Source: Alphaproteobacteria bacterium
GTDB taxonomy: Bacteria > Pseudomonadota > Alphaproteobacteria > JAJFFI01
Reading direction: 5' to 3'
Assembly: GCA_021776755.1 (NCBI GenBank)
Contig: JAJFFI010000191.1
Coordinates: 1-9,190, forward strand
DNA: 9,190 nt
Shown: positions 6,971 to 9,190 of the stretch, piece by piece
Position numbering within the stretch: position 1 is the stretch's first letter
Layout: each line of letters begins with the position of its first letter
The notes under the pieces: generated by a model
What the model saw: only the letters and a program-made list of their open reading frames with translations
Databases searched by the model: none
Told to the model about the DNA's origin: nothing
Translations under genes and position numbers: made by a program

Positions 6971-7835
6971 GGCCGGCCTCCGACAGGTAGCGCGCCAGCG
7001 CGTCTTCCCAGGTTGGCATCGGGCCCATGATCGCGGCAAGCCTGGAATTGCCCAGAACGCTGTAGGCCGGCCGGCGGGCAGGGGCTGCGAACTCGGCACT
7101 CGAAATCGGCTCGACCGGAACATCGAGCCCGGCGAGCTCGACGATCCTGCAGGCAAAGCCGTGCCAGGTAACGCTGCCGGAATTGACCGCGTGGTAGTTC
7201 CCGCCAGGGATACTCTCGGCCACCAGGGCCGCCACCGCGCGGGACACATCGGCGGTACAGGTGGGCGACATTTCCTGGTCGCCGACAACCCGGAGCGCGC
7301 CTTTCTCCCTGGCAAGCCGCAGCGTGGTTTCGACGAAATTGGCGGCCGGCCGTCCCGGCGCGCCCGCGCCGAAGAGGGAGGCCACCCGCAGGATGCAGCC
7401 TTCGGGATGAATTTCGCGGGCAAGCGCATCGCCGAGCGCCTTGCTGGTCCCGTAAATATTGAGCGGTGCCGCGGGTGCGTCTTCGCCGATGGGTTCGTGC
7501 CGGGCGGGGCCGCCGCCGAACACATAATCCGTGCTGACATGCAGCAACCGGGCGCCGGCGCGCTCTGCCGCGGCCGCCAGTTCGGCGACCGACAGCACGT
7601 TCACCCGGTGCGCGAGGCCCGGCCGGCCCTCGGCTTCGTCAACGTTGTGATAGCCGGCGGTATTGATGATCGCATCCGGCGCGATATCGCGCATCGCGCC
7701 TGCAATCGCAGTGGGGTCTTCGAGATCGAGCCGGCGGCGCGGGACCGGAACCACGTCGTGGCCGCCCGCGGTCTCAAGCGCCGCGGCGATGGCCGAACCC
7801 AGCTGTCCGCCGGCGCCGAGCAGGGCGATCTTCAC
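6963..7835 (-). CDS. rfbD: dTDP-4-dehydrorhamnose reductase
   Basis: RfbD (RmlD) reduces dTDP-4-keto-L-rhamnose to dTDP-L-rhamnose with NAD(P)H, the last step of the pathway. The 290 residues show GAGGQLGS (7-14) for dinucleotide binding, HVSTDYVFGG (99-108) with the active-site Thr, IYGTSK (127-132) with Tyr128 and Lys132 of YxxxK, and DQEMSPTCTADVSRAV (186-201), the conserved DQxxSPT sugar-binding segment. The segment GYHNVDEAEG (61-70) replaces the more usual AYTAVDKAE, so this is a variant branch of the RmlD family, and a related 4-keto sugar substrate is possible. The start is GTG (7835-7833): it places the glycine motif at residue 7 as expected, and GGAG (7847-7844) lies 8 nt upstream. 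GTGA overlaps the upstream gene's TGA by 4 bp. The stop TAA (6965-6963) overlaps rfbA. Confidence 0.93.
   Translation of the reverse strand: MKIALLGAGGQLGSAIAAALETAGGHDVVPVPRRRLDLEDPTAIAGAMRDIAPDAIINTAGYHNVDEAEGRPGLAHRVNVLSVAELAAAAERAGARLLHVSTDYVFGGGPARHEPIGEDAPAAPLNIYGTSKALGDALAREIHPEGCILRVASLFGAGAPGRPAANFVETTLRLAREKGALRVVGDQEMSPTCTADVSRAVAALVAESIPGGNYHAVNSGSVTWHGFACRIVELAGLDVPVEPISSAEFAAPARRPAYSVLGNSRLAAIMGPMPTWEDALARYLSEAGHA
6977..6981 (-). promoter_or_regulatory. Ribosome binding site of rfbA
   Basis: GGAGG on the minus strand, 6 nt before the ATG at 6970. It decides the start of rfbA against the much longer open frame running up to 7540, and it lies inside the last codons of rfbD. Confidence 0.75.
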
Positions 7836-8884
7836 GGCTCACGCTCCGGCGAGTCGATCTCGAGCATGCCGCCGTGCATCTCGAGTTCGCGGATGATGGC
7901 GTGCCAATCGTGGAGCTGGCGGTACCAGTCGAGCGTGATGGTCCGCGGCGTCTTGTCGAGGTCGCCACCATCAAGGGCTGCGCAAATTTCATCGACGCCG
8001 TCCTCGGCTGTGCGGGCGGTCCGGAACCCCAGCCCGTGAAGCCGGTCGAAGCTGACCCGGTAGGAGCGCTCGTCCGGGTCGCCATACCATTCGATCTCGA
8101 CATCCCGGGGTACCCGAGCAGCGACAAGCTCGGCGAGCGGGCCGATCTGGTAGACGTTGTCCGCCGAGCCGACATTGAAGATGTGCCCGTTCACGGCGTC
8201 CCGGTCGGCCTCGAGCATGAAAATCTGCGCTGCCGCCGCGTCGGCCACATGCAGCATCGGGCGCCACTGGGTGCCGTCGCGCATCAGCGGCAGCTTGCCG
8301 GTTTTCCACGCGCCGTATGTCATGCCGTTGATGGCGAGATCGAACCGCATGCGTGGCGCGTAGCCGTAAATAGTCGCCTGGCGCAACACGACGACGGAGA
8401 AATTTTCATCGGCGAGCGCCAGCGTGCCGTCCTCGGCTTTCTCGTTGGCCTGCGCGTACGTGGTGAGCGGATTGGTCGGCGCCGTTTCGTCGGTAATCAC
8501 ATCGGCCGGTTGAAAGCCATAGATGCTGCACGACGACGGCAGGATGTAACGGGACGCGCCGGCGTCCCGCGCGAGGGCGGCACAGCGGACCCGGGCATCG
8601 CGGTTGATCTCCCAGGTCGCCTGCTGGAACAGCTCGCCGCTCGGATCGTTCGAGATCGCGACCAGATCGATCACCGCATCGATGCCCTCTAGATGTGCGG
8701 GCGTCAGATAGCGACAGTCTTCCTGCACCACTTCGAGACGGTCCGCCTGCGGGGCAGGGATGGTGTCGCGGCCGAAGAAAAAGCGGTCGACGGCACGCAC
8801 TCGGTTGCCCGCCGCGAGCAGCTGGGGCACAAGCGCCGAGCCGATATAGCCGCCCGCTCCGGTGACGAGGACGTGCTGCATCAT
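7832..8884 (-). CDS. Extended SDR, NAD-dependent sugar epimerase/dehydratase-like, with altered YxxxK
   Basis: This 350-residue extended short-chain dehydrogenase probably acts on a nucleotide sugar. VTGAGGYIGS (7-16) is the NAD-binding glycine motif, DCRYL and IDLVAISNDPSGE (72-84) follow, PSSCSIYG (116-123) aligns with the SSSATVYG strand of GalE and gives Ser118, and the motif that should read YxxxK is YAQAN (143-147), with Asn147 in place of Lys and the next Lys two residues later. RPMLHVADAA and GHIFNVGS are typical of the family. It is not RfbB: the TDEVYG active-site motif is absent. The frame extends to 9010, but that part lies inside rfbC; the ATG at 8884 overlaps the rfbC stop as ATGA. 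A second ATG at 8881, 7 nt from AAGG, is equally possible. It sits between rfbC and rfbD, so it may modify a dTDP-6-deoxyhexose or make a second sugar. The reaction is unknown. Confidence 0.85.
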   Translation of the reverse strand: MMQHVLVTGAGGYIGSALVPQLLAAGNRVRAVDRFFFGRDTIPAPQADRLEVVQEDCRYLTPAHLEGIDAVIDLVAISNDPSGELFQQATWEINRDARVRCAALARDAGASRYILPSSCSIYGFQPADVITDETAPTNPLTTYAQANEKAEDGTLALADENFSVVVLRQATIYGYAPRMRFDLAINGMTYGAWKTGKLPLMRDGTQWRPMLHVADAAAAQIFMLEADRDAVNGHIFNVGSADNVYQIGPLAELVAARVPRDVEIEWYGDPDERSYRVSFDRLHGLGFRTARTAEDGVDEICAALDGGDLDKTPRTITLDWYRQLHDWHAIIRELEMHGGMLEIDSPEREP

Positions 8885-9190
8885 CCGGCCTTCGCGAATG
8901 TGAACGGGCTCTCGACATCGGCCAGAAACGGCAGGGCCGCATCGCGCGCGGAAAGCTCGGCGTCGTCCGGCGCGACCGGCCAGTCGATCGCGAGACCGGG
9001 GTCGTTCCACCGGAGCCCCTGCTCGTGCTCGGGTGCGTAGGGGTTGTCGATCTTGTAGACGACCTCGGTGCCGGGCTCGATCGTGCAGAGACCGTGGGCA
9101 AAGCCGCGTGGCACCAGGATCTGGTTCCAGTCGTCGGCGCTTATCACGGCGGTCACGTGCTGCAGATAGCTCGGTGATCCCTTCCGCAAA
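8881..9190 (-). CDS. rfbC: dTDP-4-dehydrorhamnose 3,5-epimerase, C-terminal part (5' end outside window)
   Basis: RfbC (RmlC) is a cofactor-free cupin epimerase that inverts C3 and C5 of dTDP-4-keto-6-deoxyglucose, the third step of dTDP-L-rhamnose synthesis. About 102 residues are visible: LRKGSPSYLQH, then VPRGFAHGLCTIEPGTEVVYK (residues 26-46), the hallmark cupin segment, then YAPEHEQGLRWNDPGLAIDWP (51-71), where the acidic partner of the catalytic dyad is expected. The catalytic His and Lys lie in the missing N-terminal part, roughly 80 residues. The TTG at 9189 is an internal Leu codon of the family's RKGSP segment, not a start. A short tail ends VESPFTFAKAG. The stop TGA (8883-8881) overlaps the SDR start by 4 bp. 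It is the first visible gene of the minus-strand block; its promoter must lie beyond the right edge. Confidence 0.95.
   Translation of the reverse strand, partial: LRKGSPSYLQHVTAVISADDWNQILVPRGFAHGLCTIEPGTEVVYKIDNPYAPEHEQGLRWNDPGLAIDWPVAPDDAELSARDAALPFLADVESPFTFAKAG

Noticed and set aside
6971..7540. N-terminal extension of rfbA by about 190 codons
   Set aside because: The added part lies entirely within rfbD in another frame, does not resemble the family, and an ATG with GGAGG at 6970 gives the normal RfbA N-terminus.
5984..8039. Two long plus-strand frames (5984-7030 and 6885-8039) opposite rfbA and rfbD
   Set aside because: They are shadows of two well-conserved enzymes; no domain of their own is visible.
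7832..8884. Calling the SDR rfbB (dTDP-glucose 4,6-dehydratase)
   Set aside because: RfbB has a TDEVYG motif and an intact YxxxK. This protein has SSCSIYG and YAQAN.
8885..9010. N-terminal extension of the SDR by 42 codons
   Set aside because: The added residues are Arg-rich, overlap rfbC, and put the NAD glycine motif far from the N-terminus; the ATGATG at 8884-8879 is the natural start.

Overview
The window comes from a GC-rich bacterial chromosome (clearly above 60% GC by eye, with strong G/C preference at third codon positions). It is almost wholly coding. The proteins look proteobacterial, and an alphaproteobacterium is my best guess. That is inference from protein style and base composition; there is no rRNA or other marker gene here. 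I see no tRNA, rRNA, CRISPR array, insertion sequence or attachment site.

Layout, left to right: (1) the 3' part of a plus-strand galE (UDP-glucose 4-epimerase), cut by the left edge and ending at 734. (2) After a 15-bp convergent gap, a compact minus-strand block that runs to the right edge. Read in its own direction it is: rfbC (3' part, cut by the right edge), an extended SDR sugar epimerase/dehydratase-like gene, rfbD, rfbA, an RgpF-type protein of 490 aa, a fusion protein of 856 aa (sulfotransferase-like head, repeat region, RgpF-type tail), and a GT4-type glycosyltransferase of 379 aa. Most junctions overlap by 4 or 8 bp or are 5 bp apart, so translation is probably coupled. The only sizeable gap is 94 bp (4457-4550), between the two RgpF-type genes.

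How the genes fit together: RfbA, RfbC and RfbD are three of the four enzymes that turn glucose-1-phosphate and dTTP into dTDP-L-rhamnose. The fourth, RfbB (dTDP-glucose 4,6-dehydratase), is not in the window. The SDR between rfbC and rfbD is not RfbB by its motifs. RgpF-type proteins are linked to rhamnan (polyrhamnose) assembly, and the GT4 enzyme would add a further sugar. The block therefore looks like part of a locus for a rhamnose-containing surface polysaccharide (O-antigen, capsule or exopolysaccharide), and the sulfotransferase-like head raises the possibility that the glycan is sulfated. galE, convergent at the left end, would supply UDP-galactose or a related precursor.

The points most worth a second look are the sulfotransferase/RgpF fusion and its collinear paralogue next door, the shared tandem repeats of about 37 residues that precede both RgpF domains, and the SDR whose YxxxK active-site lysine is replaced by asparagine. 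I found no evidence of a wholly unknown system; the novelty lies in domain architecture.
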